64,000 bases of DNA from Bryobacteraceae bacterium (GCA_023384675.1 JAHDVK010000011.1:124001-188000); one strand, 5' to 3'. Counted from the first letter of the stretch, positions 52,590 to 62,027 are shown. Notes: generated by a model not told the origin, from the sequence alone. Translations and numbers: made by a program.

Positions 52590-53509
52590 GAGTGCCTCTC
52601 CCACTTGAGCGTACCAACAAGGTCCCGGACGCTAGCGACCTTTTCCTGCTCGAGAAACCGGTCGAGTTCCCGCGCGATCCGGAGCGGCGCCCGCGGATCC
52701 CAGAAGGTCGCGGTCCCCACCTGGACCGCGGAGGCGCCGGCGATCAAGAATTCGGCGGCGTCCTCGCCCGTGGCGATGCCGCCCAGACCGATGACCGGGA
52801 TCTTCACGGCGCGCGCCGCTTCATGCACCATCCGCAGCGCCACCGGCTTAATTGCGGGCCCCGACAGCCCGCCGTAGCCCGCGCCCAGCCGGGGCTTGCG
52901 CGTGCGAATGTCGATGGCCAGCGAGATGAAGGTGTTGACGAGCGAGAGCGCGTCCGCCCCGGCATCTTCGGCTGCGCGCGCCAGCGGTGCAATCGCCGCG
53001 ACGTTTGGCGACAACTTTACGATCACCGGGCGCCGCGCCACCTGCTTCACCGCCCGCACCACCTCGCCCAGCAGCCCCGGATCGCTCGAAAAGAAGATGC
53101 CCCCGTGCTTCGTGTTCGGGCAGGAGACATTCAGCTCGTAGGCGGCCAGCCCTTCGTGGTCATCGAGAACCCGCACTACCTCGAGATAGTCTTCGATTGC
53201 GTAGCCGAAGACATTGGCGATGATAGCCGTTCGCAGCCTCCGGAGCGCCGGCAGCTTTTCGGCGGCAAAGGCCCGCACTCCGATGTTCTGCAGGCCGATG
53301 GAGTTCATCATGCCCGCCTCGGCCTCCCACACGCGGGGCGGGGGATTGCCCGCCATCGGCTCGCGCGACAGCCCCTTGACTACAAAGCCGCCCAACTCAT
53401 TGAGATCAAGCAGCGGGGCGAATTCGACGCCGTAGGCGAATGTGCCCGACGCCGCGAGCACGGGGTTCTTCAACCCAATGCCGCAGAGCGTGGTGGCGAG
53501 CCGGTCCAT
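52586..53509 (-). CDS. pyrD: Dihydroorotate dehydrogenase, class 1B catalytic subunit
   Basis: PyrD oxidises dihydroorotate to orotate in pyrimidine synthesis. The 307-residue product has A-S-G-T-F at about 20-24, K45 in V-V-K-G-L-S, N69 in N-S-I-G-L-Q-N, and the catalytic base C130 in N-V-S-C-P-N. A Cys base marks class 1 cytosolic enzymes, and the overall sequence fits class 1B, which needs the electron-transfer subunit PyrK; pyrK is not adjacent. The stop overlaps ridA by 4 nt. Confidence 0.93.
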   Translation of the reverse strand: MDRLATTLCGIGLKNPVLAASGTFAYGVEFAPLLDLNELGGFVVKGLSREPMAGNPPPRVWEAEAGMMNSIGLQNIGVRAFAAEKLPALRRLRTAIIANVFGYAIEDYLEVVRVLDDHEGLAAYELNVSCPNTKHGGIFFSSDPGLLGEVVRAVKQVARRPVIVKLSPNVAAIAPLARAAEDAGADALSLVNTFISLAIDIRTRKPRLGAGYGGLSGPAIKPVALRMVHEAARAVKIPVIGLGGIATGEDAAEFLIAGASAVQVGTATFWDPRAPLRIARELDRFLEQEKVASVRDLVGTLKWERHS

Positions 53510-53539
53510 TCAGAAACGATTGTGTCAGATACTGGCAGA

Positions 53540-55078
53540 CTATACCCAGTGAAAATGCGGTTCGGGCAGCCGCATGGCCCGCATCACCTGCTTTGCCTTT
53601 TCCGGATCCATCTCCGGGTTGCGGAAATTCGATCCCATGAAATCGCACATGTGGCGGAAGCAGTTGGTATTGCGCACAATGCCCTGGAACCGGTCGCTGC
53701 CCGGTCCGATCGCCGTTACCAGAGTGTAATCCGAAGTGTGGGAGGTGCTCACCCACTGAATCCCGTTGTGGTGGCCGGCCACGAGCCCCATGACGCCCAC
53801 GGGCTTGTCGAGCTGGTAATTCAGGGCCACTCCGCTTTGGCCGGCGAGTGACCGCCGGATCAGATCGACGTGCGCATCCGAAGGCGTGAAGCCCAACGAA
53901 TCCTCCACGACTTGCCGGATCTTTTCCGCGGCAGTCTTCGCCGCGGGGCTGTTGGATTCGATCGCCATGGTGTACTCGGCCTTCGAGCCCAGCAGCGGCG
54001 TCATGAGCTCAAAGCTCCGCCTGGCCAGCGCCAGGCGTTCAAAGCACGCCTCAGTTCCGCCATACTTCGAACTCATGCTGCTCAGCGCCGGGTTCGAATT
54101 GCCGTGATCGCTCGTGATCACGATCAGAGTATCGGGATTCTTTTCGGCGAACCGCAGCACCGTCAGGATGGCGTCGTCAAAGGCCAGTTGATCCCAAAGC
54201 AGCGCGGCGGCGTCGTTGTTGTGCGCCGCGTGATCGATCCGCGCTCCTTCCACCTGCAGCAGGAAGCCCTCCCGGCTCTGCGACAGGCTCTCCAGCGCGA
54301 CTTCCGTCATCTCGGCCAGCGTAGGCACCTCGAGCTGCAGCCGCTCGTCGTTCCGGTGGTCGACGGTGTAAGGCATCTGGCCGTCGAAGAAGATTCCCAG
54401 GATCTTATGTGACTTGCGCGCCGCAAGCATTTCCTGCTTATTTCGCACCACCGCGAATTCGGCCTTGGCATAATCCGCGGGCACATCCTGGCCGTCCCTG
54501 CGCTTGCCCGGTTCGAAATAAGCCGCTCCGCCGCCCATCACTACATCCACGTTCCGCGAGTACTGGCGTGCGATGCCCGGCTCATCCGCACGGCTCTTCA
54601 CCACGGCCGCGAAGCCTGCCGGCGTGGCGTGCGTCGCGGAGGCCGTGGTCACCAGTCCCATTCGTTTCTTCTGCTGCTTCGCGACAGTGGCGATGGGAGT
54701 CAACTCCGTCCCGTCCGGCAGCATGTTTACCATACCGTTCCAGATGCGCGAACCCGAACCCCACGCGCTGGAAGAAGCCGACGAATCCGTCACAAGCGAA
54801 TTCAGTGATGCGGTGTCCATCAACCCCCGGGCAGCCTCCGGCCGGTGGTACAACTCATGCCATACCGTGCCTTTCTGCCGGGTGATCCGCGAAAAGTGCT
54901 CGGCCAAAGTCAGCACCGAAGGGTTCATCCCATCGGACACCATGAAAATGATGTTATTTGGGCGCGCGCCCCGCCGCTTTTGGGCGGCCGAAAGCTGCTC
55001 CAATGATCCGGCTACCGCCGCCAGAGCGCCCGTGCGCGCGAAGAACGACCGCCTTCCAATGCCAGCCGAGGATTTCAT
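53540..55078 (-). CDS. Tat-exported alkaline phosphatase (PhoA family)
   Basis: A 512-residue phosphomonoesterase. The N-terminus carries a twin-arginine signal (G-R-R-S-F-F-A, Arg 9-10) followed by a hydrophobic stretch. The metal-binding V-S-D-G near residue 48, the nucleophile S99 in V-T-D-S-S-A-S, and later T-S-D-H-G-N and a final H-T-S-D region give the zinc and magnesium ligands of the PhoA fold. It acts outside the inner membrane in phosphate scavenging. An alpha/beta hydrolase gene ends 2 nt upstream. I saw no clear Pho-box. Confidence 0.92.
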   Translation of the reverse strand: MKSSAGIGRRSFFARTGALAAVAGSLEQLSAAQKRRGARPNNIIFMVSDGMNPSVLTLAEHFSRITRQKGTVWHELYHRPEAARGLMDTASLNSLVTDSSASSSAWGSGSRIWNGMVNMLPDGTELTPIATVAKQQKKRMGLVTTASATHATPAGFAAVVKSRADEPGIARQYSRNVDVVMGGGAAYFEPGKRRDGQDVPADYAKAEFAVVRNKQEMLAARKSHKILGIFFDGQMPYTVDHRNDERLQLEVPTLAEMTEVALESLSQSREGFLLQVEGARIDHAAHNNDAAALLWDQLAFDDAILTVLRFAEKNPDTLIVITSDHGNSNPALSSMSSKYGGTEACFERLALARRSFELMTPLLGSKAEYTMAIESNSPAAKTAAEKIRQVVEDSLGFTPSDAHVDLIRRSLAGQSGVALNYQLDKPVGVMGLVAGHHNGIQWVSTSHTSDYTLVTAIGPGSDRFQGIVRNTNCFRHMCDFMGSNFRNPEMDPEKAKQVMRAMRLPEPHFHWV

Positions 55079-55080
55079 GA

Positions 55081-56094
55081 CTACTCCTTGAGGGGATTCC
55101 TCCCCATTGTAACTTCCCGAAGTGACATGGCGATGACATCAGGCCGGTCCAGTTGCACCCAATGCCCGCTGCCTTCCGCCACTACATGCGAGCCGCTTCG
55201 TGAGTGTTGCGCCAACGCGGCATGGCCCTGTTTGACTGCCGCCTCGGCCGTCTCCGCCGAGATGACGACCAGGGGTTTGTCCGCCAGTGCCGAATCGTCC
55301 ACCGGCAGCGCGCAGTTCGCTGGCAGTTGATCCAGGTACGCGGCGAGCGTCTCGAAACTGCGCGGCAGGCACCAGTGTGCCTGGATCACCGGCCACAACT
55401 CCGAAGGCAGCTTCCGCACCTCGCCTACCAGCCGGTTGATCAGGGCCTCTCCCCGGGATGAGGAGGAGGCTCTCGCCAGAAGACGAGGCGTCCAGGTGCG
55501 CCCGCCCGCCAGGAGGTCCAGCGCCAGCCTCACCACGCCGATCCGAGCCAGCCCTGCGCCGCGCCGCGCCAGCATCGCGCCGCGCGAGAGCCGGTACATC
55601 TGCTCGGGCGGCGCCGGATTCCATTCCTCGGGCAGCAGTGGATCGGCCAGCACCAACCCCGCCACGCGCCGTGGATATCTCGCGCAAAAATGGCGGCCCA
55701 GAAGCCCGCCGAAGGAGTGTCCAACGAACCAGACGGGCTCGCTCACCTCCGCGGCGTCGAGCGCTTCACGCAGGTCTTCAACCAGAGCCGGGAGGGTCCG
55801 AGGCCCGCGCCGTGCTTCGCTCCAGCCGAAGCCCGCGCGGTCATACGCCAGCACGCGGAAGTCGCGCTCAAGCAGTTCGGCCACCGGCGTCCAGCTCACG
55901 CTGCTTGCCGAGATTCCGGATTCGAGCACGACCCAAGGGCCATGCTCCCCGCGAAGATGAATATGGAGCCCGCCGGCTTTCCGACCTGGCGGCGGATACG
56001 TCCGCTCATCCCGGATGCGGCCCCGCATCTGATACAGGCAACCGAGCAGCCACAAGCCTGCGGGAAGGAGCGCGATCCACAACCACGTGGGCAC
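55081..56094 (-). CDS. Alpha/beta hydrolase with N-terminal membrane segment
   Basis: A 337-residue protein with one membrane segment at residues 3-20 and then a full alpha/beta hydrolase: oxyanion-region V-L-E-S-G, A-Y-D-R-A-G-F-G-W-S, nucleophile S127 in V-G-H-S-F-G-G, and H in E-G-S-G-H-W-V-Q near 315. Similar sequences are annotated as haloalkane dehalogenase-like, esterase or peptidase relatives, so the substrate is open. It lies between a secreted unknown and the phosphatase, with short gaps on both sides, and is probably co-transcribed. Confidence 0.85.
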   Translation of the reverse strand: MPTWLWIALLPAGLWLLGCLYQMRGRIRDERTYPPPGRKAGGLHIHLRGEHGPWVVLESGISASSVSWTPVAELLERDFRVLAYDRAGFGWSEARRGPRTLPALVEDLREALDAAEVSEPVWFVGHSFGGLLGRHFCARYPRRVAGLVLADPLLPEEWNPAPPEQMYRLSRGAMLARRGAGLARIGVVRLALDLLAGGRTWTPRLLARASSSSRGEALINRLVGEVRKLPSELWPVIQAHWCLPRSFETLAAYLDQLPANCALPVDDSALADKPLVVISAETAEAAVKQGHAALAQHSRSGSHVVAEGSGHWVQLDRPDVIAMSLREVTMGRNPLKE

Positions 56095-56106
56095 CGCCTG
56101 CCTGAC

Positions 56107-56727
56107 CTATCCTTCGTGGACGCCCGCGATGATGATCGCGAACTGCGTCATGCCGATGCGCGTGTGCAGAATGGTTTCGTTCTCCGAGAATTCCTCGATC
56201 GCGCTTGCGGGTGACTGATCCTCCTGCCAAATGCTCAGCACCAGGGGGTGCGGCGTGCCGGATGCGACGCGGCTCATCGACATCAGCCGCGCGTAATTGG
56301 GCTGTGCCGCCGGATCTTGATCCTTAGCGGCCAGTGAAAGCACGGCAAAATCTCTCTGCGGCGCCACCCCCATATGGTCGCCATTCACTGGATACCGGCT
56401 GTAGCGGAGCGTATAGACGCCGGGTTTGATGGTCTGCCCGCGCCGGTCGGAATGCCGCTCCGGGAAGTGAGCGATCCCGAGAATCGCGCCGTTCGGCAAG
56501 TCCGGAAACGCCGTATTGTCCTCGGGCGTGCCACCGCCCGGCAGCGTCTTCGCAAACCAGACGTCCATCAGCACGGAGCCATCCTCTTTCACCACCCGGA
56601 TCCCCTTCTCGGAGACGACAGAAGCGTAGGCCGCGGCCTCGGCTGGCAAGGCGCCCGTAGACGAAACCGAATAGCCCGCGAACGCGGTGGAGACGAACAG
56701 TGTGGAAAGCACAATGAGTTTATGCAT
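56107..56727 (-). CDS. Secreted protein of unknown function
   Basis: A 206-residue protein beginning MHKLIVLSTLFVSTAFAG, a clear signal peptide; I prefer this start over the ATG at 56742. The mature part is beta-rich, with the segments P-G-V-Y-T-L-R-Y-S-R-Y-P-V-N-G-D-H and M-S-R-V-A-S-G-T-P-H-P-L-V-L-S. I recall similar acidobacterial secreted proteins but cannot name the family. It may be a periplasmic binding or sensor-like protein. Confidence 0.65.
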   Translation of the reverse strand: MHKLIVLSTLFVSTAFAGYSVSSTGALPAEAAAYASVVSEKGIRVVKEDGSVLMDVWFAKTLPGGGTPEDNTAFPDLPNGAILGIAHFPERHSDRRGQTIKPGVYTLRYSRYPVNGDHMGVAPQRDFAVLSLAAKDQDPAAQPNYARLMSMSRVASGTPHPLVLSIWQEDQSPASAIEEFSENETILHTRIGMTQFAIIIAGVHEG

Positions 56728-56873
56728 AGCGGGGAATCCCATAGTTTAATTGATGCGCAGGCGCCCACTTTGGGTTGCACCCTTGGCCTTCTGCTCGCTC
56801 CCGGTTCCATTGAATCGGTCAATTACCACGATTCCCCCGCACTCGACCCTGCCGCTGGCCCGCGCCATCACAA

Positions 56874-58133
56874 TCACTGCTTGACGGAACCCGAGGCAAG
56901 TTCGTTCAGGTATTCCTCGATCCAGGTATAACCGCTGGGGGCGTTCGTTGCGGCGTCGGCGGGGTCGCGCGGGTTGAGGCCGCGGGCGATTTCCCAATCG
57001 TCGGGCAAGCCGTCGCGGTCGGTGTCGCGGGGCGGCCGGTCACTGGGCACCTTGGGCCACCCGCCCACTTCCCACTGGGTGTCGATGTGCGCGCCCGCGC
57101 CGGTGCGCACTTCGCGGACGATGCGTTCGTCCACGGCATCACGGAGCGGCCGGGTGGCGCCGGCGCGGGCGAGCACTTCCTCGTAGGCGAGCGCGGCGGA
57201 GGTGGTGCGAACGGGAGGCGTGTCAAAAGCCGTGGGGGCTTCGGTGATGCCCGCGCGGGCGCTCCAGCGCAGGCCGTCTGGAAAATTATCAGCGAAGTGG
57301 AACCGCAGGGCGGCCTTTTCGGTGGGCGAGAAGATGGGATGACCGGGCGGGGAGTCCGGGCCTTGTTTGTGGTAGTTGGCGACGTAGTTCGCTTCGAAAG
57401 TGTCCCCGGCGACATTCGGGCCTCCGGCGTTGTAGATCACGTTGTTGCGGATGTCAAAGCGCGGGAACGGAGGGCGGCCGTAGTTGCAGCCCAGGCGGGG
57501 ATTGCGGCTCGAGTTGTGAGCCCAGAGGTTGTGGTGCATGGTGAGGCCCCCGGAGGCGCGCACGAGAGACCCGTAGCCGTGGGCCCCTTTGGCATGGACG
57601 CTCCGGTTCAGAGCCTCACTGATGAGGGACCACTGCACGGTGACGTCGCTGATGGCGCCGCTCGGTGAGAGGTTTTCGTCCACCGACCAACTGACCGAGC
57701 AGTGATCCACGATAACGTTGCGCGAATTGCCGCCGATGGCGAGTCCGTCCACTTCATCGCCCGACAGATCGCCGGGGCGGGAACGGATGTGGCGGACGAC
57801 GACGTCGTGGGTGTTGACGGTGATGCCGTAGCCGCGGAGCGTGATGCCATCGCCGGGCGCGGACTGGCCGGCGATGGTCAGGAAGGGCTGAGTGATGCGG
57901 ATTTGCGACTTGAGATCGATGATGCCCGCGACGCGGAACACGACGATGCGGGGCCCTTCGGCCTCGACGGCGGCGCGCAGGCTGCCGCGGCCCGAATCGT
58001 TCAGGTTGGAGACGATCAGAATTTTGCCGCCGCGGCCGCCCGGCGTGTGCGCGCCGAAGCCCTCAGCGCCGGGGAAGGCGGGCAGTTGCGCGAGGGCGGG
58101 GACCGCGAGCAGAACGAGAGCAAACCACTTCAT
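56874..58133 (-). CDS. Secreted pectate lyase-like protein (PL1-type beta-helix)
   Basis: A 419-residue protein with a signal peptide (ending A-L-A-Q). It begins F-P-G-A-E-G-F-G-A, as in many PL1 proteins, and carries beta-helix signatures such as V-V-R-H-I-R-S-R-P-G-D and N-V-I-V-D-H-C-S-V-S-W. Near the C-terminus a calcium loop of EF/TSP3 type (D370, D372, D374, D378, E381) follows the helix. Pectate lyases cleave polygalacturonate by beta-elimination and need calcium. Its start overlaps the glycoside hydrolase stop by 4 nt, so the two enzymes are coupled. Confidence 0.87.
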   Translation of the reverse strand: MKWFALVLLAVPALAQLPAFPGAEGFGAHTPGGRGGKILIVSNLNDSGRGSLRAAVEAEGPRIVVFRVAGIIDLKSQIRITQPFLTIAGQSAPGDGITLRGYGITVNTHDVVVRHIRSRPGDLSGDEVDGLAIGGNSRNVIVDHCSVSWSVDENLSPSGAISDVTVQWSLISEALNRSVHAKGAHGYGSLVRASGGLTMHHNLWAHNSSRNPRLGCNYGRPPFPRFDIRNNVIYNAGGPNVAGDTFEANYVANYHKQGPDSPPGHPIFSPTEKAALRFHFADNFPDGLRWSARAGITEAPTAFDTPPVRTTSAALAYEEVLARAGATRPLRDAVDERIVREVRTGAGAHIDTQWEVGGWPKVPSDRPPRDTDRDGLPDDWEIARGLNPRDPADAATNAPSGYTWIEEYLNELASGSVKQ

Positions 58134-60295
58134 CGTTCAATACTGACAAAGTACCAGGGCGTGTCGTGCTCGCCGAGGTTGAAGCGGATGCCGGTGAGCG
58201 TTTTCTGCGGGGCGACGAAAGGGCCGAGAGCGCGGCCCGCGCCGTCGAGCGGCAGCACCTCGGTGCGCTTTGGGCTGCCCTTCAAGCGGATCTGCAACTC
58301 GCCTTCGAGCACTTCAATGAGCATGGGCGGGCCGCCGGTTTCAACAAGGCTGGTGCGGTCGTCATTCCATTTCATGCCCGCGTTGTGGGTGCGCGCGCCG
58401 GCGGTGATCAGCAGGCGCGAGGATTCGGCGATAGGCTTGCCGTCGAGCGAGGCCACCATGACGGCGCCGAACGGCGTTTTGGCGACGACGGTGACATCGC
58501 TGAGGCGCGGGCGGCCTTTCGCCAGGTGTCCGGCGAGCCCCTGCGCGCGGGGCGTGTTGATGGAGACGAGACCTTTGCTGTTATCGAGTTCCCAGCGCAG
58601 TTGGCGGGTGTCGGATTCGTAGGGTGTGCGAATGCGGGGCCAGGAGCGGGAGGGGCGCTGCGCGGTGAGCGAGCCAATGCGGGTGCTGTGGACCAGGGGC
58701 AGATCGGCGGGGAAGCCCGGCGTGAAATACGGCGCGTGGGCCGCGGCGGGCAGCCGCAGCGACTCGCGCACTTGCGCGGCGGTATAGTCGCGGCGGATGG
58801 TGCGTTTGGCGGTGTTCACGTCGCCGCGCAGGAAGATGAGCGCACCAAGTGCGAGTTGCGACATCTTGACGGGATCCTGGCGCGAGTCGAAGTGGCCAGG
58901 GTATTTGGGAATCCAGTTCGCCGCTCCGCTGTGTTCGAAGCTGTACCAATAGACGCCGTCCCAATCGTGGAAAGCGCCATAGGCGGCGAGCAGCGGGAGC
59001 GCTTCGGCGGCGTACTCGTTGGGGTAGGGGTGGTTTACTTCGGAGACGATGAAGGGCTGGCCGGCGATGGCGGCGCGCTGGAGCGCGACGATGCTCGACT
59101 TCGCGGGTTCATCGACCATGGGGGTGTTGCGGATGCGGAAGCCGCGGCGTTTTGTTTCCGGATCGATGAAGTAGCTGGGGTGCTGCCAGTAGAAGTGGGC
59201 GTCCGTGATCTCTAGTTGCGAAGCGGACGTGAGCAGAGGATAGGGCGTCAGGCTGCCGGAGTAGGCGCTGGTGCCGACGAGCAACGGTCGCACGCCGAGG
59301 TCATCGCGCAGGAACTTCTTCATACGGGCGAAGAAGCGGGATTCGATCTCGATGTAAAAACGGGCTTCCGTGTGGAAGCGGAATTCGGCGGCCTTCGGAA
59401 GTTCATCGGGACCTAGGCGGGGGACGGCCGTTTTGGCGTCCACGCCGGCTTCTTCGCGGAGGCGGGCGAGTTCTTCCGCGGTCAGCGCTTCGGCGAGCCA
59501 CGTTTGGTAGAGGTTGTCGAGGTCGCGAGCGTAGGAGGCGGGCAGGCCGGAGAAAGTGCGATCGGCGGCCTCGGGGTTGGGGCCCTGGCCAAGGGTGCGG
59601 CCGCGAACCCAGCTTTCCACGAGCGAATTTTCGTTCAGGATTTCGACGATGGCGATCGCGGGATCGTCCTTTAAGGCCAGGCCGGTGTAGGGGTTCACGG
59701 GTTCCAGAAGCTGGCGGGCATACTCCTGCTGGAGTTCGATCATGCGTTCGTCGAAGTACGTGACGCCTTTCGCGAAACCGAGCTGGTCCGCATCCTTCAC
59801 GCCGTCGTCCACCTGGAAGGCGCGGGCGACGTTCAGGTTGAGGTTGGTGTAGATGCCGCGTTTCTTGAGCTCGGCGATGAGGAAATGCAGGCGGTCGAGC
59901 ATTTCGGGGTGGAGGTGGCGGGAATCGGGATGGGCGGAGTCGATGATGCCGCGCGGGGTACGCCAGTCGAGATGATGAACGCGTACGGAATTGATGCCGA
60001 AGCGCGCGAGGTGGGCGGCCACCAGCGGGGCGTTCTGTTTATCCGGCAGGTTGGCCGTGAAGGAAAAATTGACGCCCCAGAGCCGGAAGCGGCGTCCGGC
60101 GCCGTCGGCGAGGCGTCCGTCGCGGATGGTAATGAAGCCGTCGCGGCCGGCGGGGGCGTCGAGCAGGAAGGAAAGATCGGCGAACACGGTGCCGCCCTCG
60201 AATTTCCAAAGCATTTCGTACGGGGCGAAACGCGGCTCTTGGGCAAGCAGCGGCAGGCAGAGGATGAGAGCCAAAATGAGTCGAAAGGCGTTCAT
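58130..60295 (-). CDS. Secreted glycoside hydrolase, GH5-like clan GH-A
   Basis: A 721-residue protein with a signal peptide (ending L-L-A-Q). A small beta domain precedes a TIM barrel with F-R-L-W-G-V-N-F near residue 72, N-S-V-R-V-H-H-L-D near 102, the acid/base pair N221-E222 in E-I-L-N-E-N, and a likely nucleophile E419 in F-I-V-S-E-V-N-H, spacing typical of clan GH-A. A C-terminal beta-sandwich region follows (about 590-721). It resembles cellulase/mannanase-like proteins of acidobacteria; the exact family and substrate are unsure. It is divergent from the heme-c kinase. Confidence 0.85.
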   Translation of the reverse strand: MNAFRLILALILCLPLLAQEPRFAPYEMLWKFEGGTVFADLSFLLDAPAGRDGFITIRDGRLADGAGRRFRLWGVNFSFTANLPDKQNAPLVAAHLARFGINSVRVHHLDWRTPRGIIDSAHPDSRHLHPEMLDRLHFLIAELKKRGIYTNLNLNVARAFQVDDGVKDADQLGFAKGVTYFDERMIELQQEYARQLLEPVNPYTGLALKDDPAIAIVEILNENSLVESWVRGRTLGQGPNPEAADRTFSGLPASYARDLDNLYQTWLAEALTAEELARLREEAGVDAKTAVPRLGPDELPKAAEFRFHTEARFYIEIESRFFARMKKFLRDDLGVRPLLVGTSAYSGSLTPYPLLTSASQLEITDAHFYWQHPSYFIDPETKRRGFRIRNTPMVDEPAKSSIVALQRAAIAGQPFIVSEVNHPYPNEYAAEALPLLAAYGAFHDWDGVYWYSFEHSGAANWIPKYPGHFDSRQDPVKMSQLALGALIFLRGDVNTAKRTIRRDYTAAQVRESLRLPAAAHAPYFTPGFPADLPLVHSTRIGSLTAQRPSRSWPRIRTPYESDTRQLRWELDNSKGLVSINTPRAQGLAGHLAKGRPRLSDVTVVAKTPFGAVMVASLDGKPIAESSRLLITAGARTHNAGMKWNDDRTSLVETGGPPMLIEVLEGELQIRLKGSPKRTEVLPLDGAGRALGPFVAPQKTLTGIRFNLGEHDTPWYFVSIER

Positions 60296-60329
60296 GGGGC
60301 CATATTAGGATAAAGTCGTCCGGCTCGGC

Positions 60330-60355
60330 GGGCGTTCCCTTTTTCTGGAACGTCC
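60330..60355. promoter_or_regulatory. Inverted repeat in the divergent promoter region, candidate operator
   Basis: GGGCGTTCC (60330-60338) and GGAACGTCC (60347-60355) are inverted with one mismatch and an 8-nt T-rich spacer. The site sits between the glycoside hydrolase start and the sensor kinase start, so it could bind a dimeric regulator controlling either gene. A weak stem-loop is the alternative. Confidence 0.4.
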
Positions 60356-60398
60356 TTCATAATGGATACGAAGATCCGATTTCCGGCAGGACCCGGCA

Positions 60399-62021
60399 AT
60401 GCGCAACAGGCTCTCGGTTAAGCTGATTCTCTCACTCACGGTGATCGTGGTACTGATCAAGGCTGTGTTCGGATTCATGGGGCTGAGGACCCAGCAGCGG
60501 CACCTGGTGGACACGATGGTGCTGGGCGCCGATCAGCTTTCGCGCAGCATCACGAGCGCAACGTGGCAGGCGATGCTGGACGACCACCGGACGGTGGCTT
60601 ACGACATCATGTCGAAGATCGCCGAGAAGCAGGGCGTGGACCGGATCCGGATCTACAACGGCGAGGGGCTGTTGACCTATTCGACTCGGGCCGAAGAGGC
60701 CGGCCTGCAATTGACCAAGCTCGATTCGCCGTGCACCTCCTGTCATGGGCCGGGGCAGACACGGTTGGACTTGACTGTGCAGGGCCGGTCGCGGATGTCG
60801 GTGTCGCAGGACGGGGTACGGACGCTGAACATGGTGACGCCGATCTACAACGAGCCGGCGTGCAGCAACGCGGCGTGCCACGCGCATCCGGTGGAGATCC
60901 GTGTGCTGGGGGTGCTGGACGTGGCGCTAAGCACGCAGCCGCTGGAGGACGAAGAAGCTTCGGTGAAGGCGCAGGTGCTGATCTCGACGCTGGTGCAGAT
61001 GGGGTTGATCGCGTTGTTTATCGTGTTTTTCACGCGCTATTTCGTCACGCTGCCGATTCGGGAATTGATCGACGGCACGAAACAGGTGAGCGCGATGGAA
61101 CTCGACAAGCCGATTGTAATCGAGCACGGTAGCGTGGAGATGGACGAGTTGGTGTCCAGCTTCAATACGATGCGCGAGCGGCTGCGGGGGGCAGTGACGG
61201 AGCTGAATCTCTTCACGCAAAGCCTGGAAGAGAAAGTCAGCCAGCGCACAGAGCAGTTGCGCGCGGCGCATCAGAAGCTGCTGCACAGCGATCGGCTGGC
61301 GTCGCTCGGCCAGCTTTCGGCGAGCGTGGCGCACGAGATCAACAACCCGATTTCGGGCGTGCTGAACCTGTCGATGCTGCTGCAGCGGATGTTGAAGCAG
61401 GATGGCGTTCCGCCGGAGCGTTTGGGCGATTTCCGGCGCTATCTGCAGCAGATCTCGAGCGAAACCACGCGGGTGGGCAGGATCGTCTCGGACCTGCTGG
61501 CGTTTTCGAGGCGGTCCAAGCCGCAGCGAACTCAGGCCAACCTGAACAAGATTATCCGCAACACGGTTTCGCTGGTGGGCCACAAGCTCAAGCTCTGCGA
61601 CGCCACCGCGATTCTCAACCTCGATGAGCAATTGCCCCTTCTGCAATGCGACGCCTCGCAGATGCAGCAAGTGGTTCTGAATCTGGTAATGAACGGAGCC
61701 GAGGCGACGCAGGGCAAGGGCGACGGAAAGGTGATCATCACCACGCGGCTCAGCGACAACAAGCAAAACGTGGAGATGATCGTGGAGGACAACGGCGAGG
61801 GCATCCCGCGGGAGATCATCAACAAGATCTTCGAGCCGTTCTTCACGTCGAAAGCCGACGGGAAAGGCGTGGGTCTGGGTTTGGCGGTGCTCTACGGGAT
61901 TGTCCGGGAGCACGATGGCGAGGTGGAAGTGAGCAGTCAGGTGGGCGTGGGCACGCGCTTCACCATCAGCCTCCCGCTGGTGGCCGCCGGAATCGAGGAG
62001 GAGCCGGCGGTGCGCGGCTAG
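60399..62021 (+). CDS. Sensor histidine kinase with periplasmic c-type heme motifs
   Basis: A 540-residue membrane kinase. TM1 (about 8-28) and TM2 (about 193-215) flank a periplasmic domain that contains a heme-c motif C-T-S-C-H (112-116) and a second, wider one C-S-N-A-A-C-H (155-161, CX4CH). A HAMP linker (about 216-268) and coiled coil precede HisKA, with H312 in A-S-V-A-H-E-I-N-N-P, and a HATPase_c domain with N-box and G-L-G-L-A-V. Such heme-c sensors respond to redox state or small gases. It is the first gene of a three-gene unit with an archaemetzincin and an NtrC-type regulator, so the regulator is its probable partner. Confidence 0.93.
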   Translation: MRNRLSVKLILSLTVIVVLIKAVFGFMGLRTQQRHLVDTMVLGADQLSRSITSATWQAMLDDHRTVAYDIMSKIAEKQGVDRIRIYNGEGLLTYSTRAEEAGLQLTKLDSPCTSCHGPGQTRLDLTVQGRSRMSVSQDGVRTLNMVTPIYNEPACSNAACHAHPVEIRVLGVLDVALSTQPLEDEEASVKAQVLISTLVQMGLIALFIVFFTRYFVTLPIRELIDGTKQVSAMELDKPIVIEHGSVEMDELVSSFNTMRERLRGAVTELNLFTQSLEEKVSQRTEQLRAAHQKLLHSDRLASLGQLSASVAHEINNPISGVLNLSMLLQRMLKQDGVPPERLGDFRRYLQQISSETTRVGRIVSDLLAFSRRSKPQRTQANLNKIIRNTVSLVGHKLKLCDATAILNLDEQLPLLQCDASQMQQVVLNLVMNGAEATQGKGDGKVIITTRLSDNKQNVEMIVEDNGEGIPREIINKIFEPFFTSKADGKGVGLGLAVLYGIVREHDGEVEVSSQVGVGTRFTISLPLVAAGIEEEPAVRG

Positions 62022-62027
62022 AGCCGG

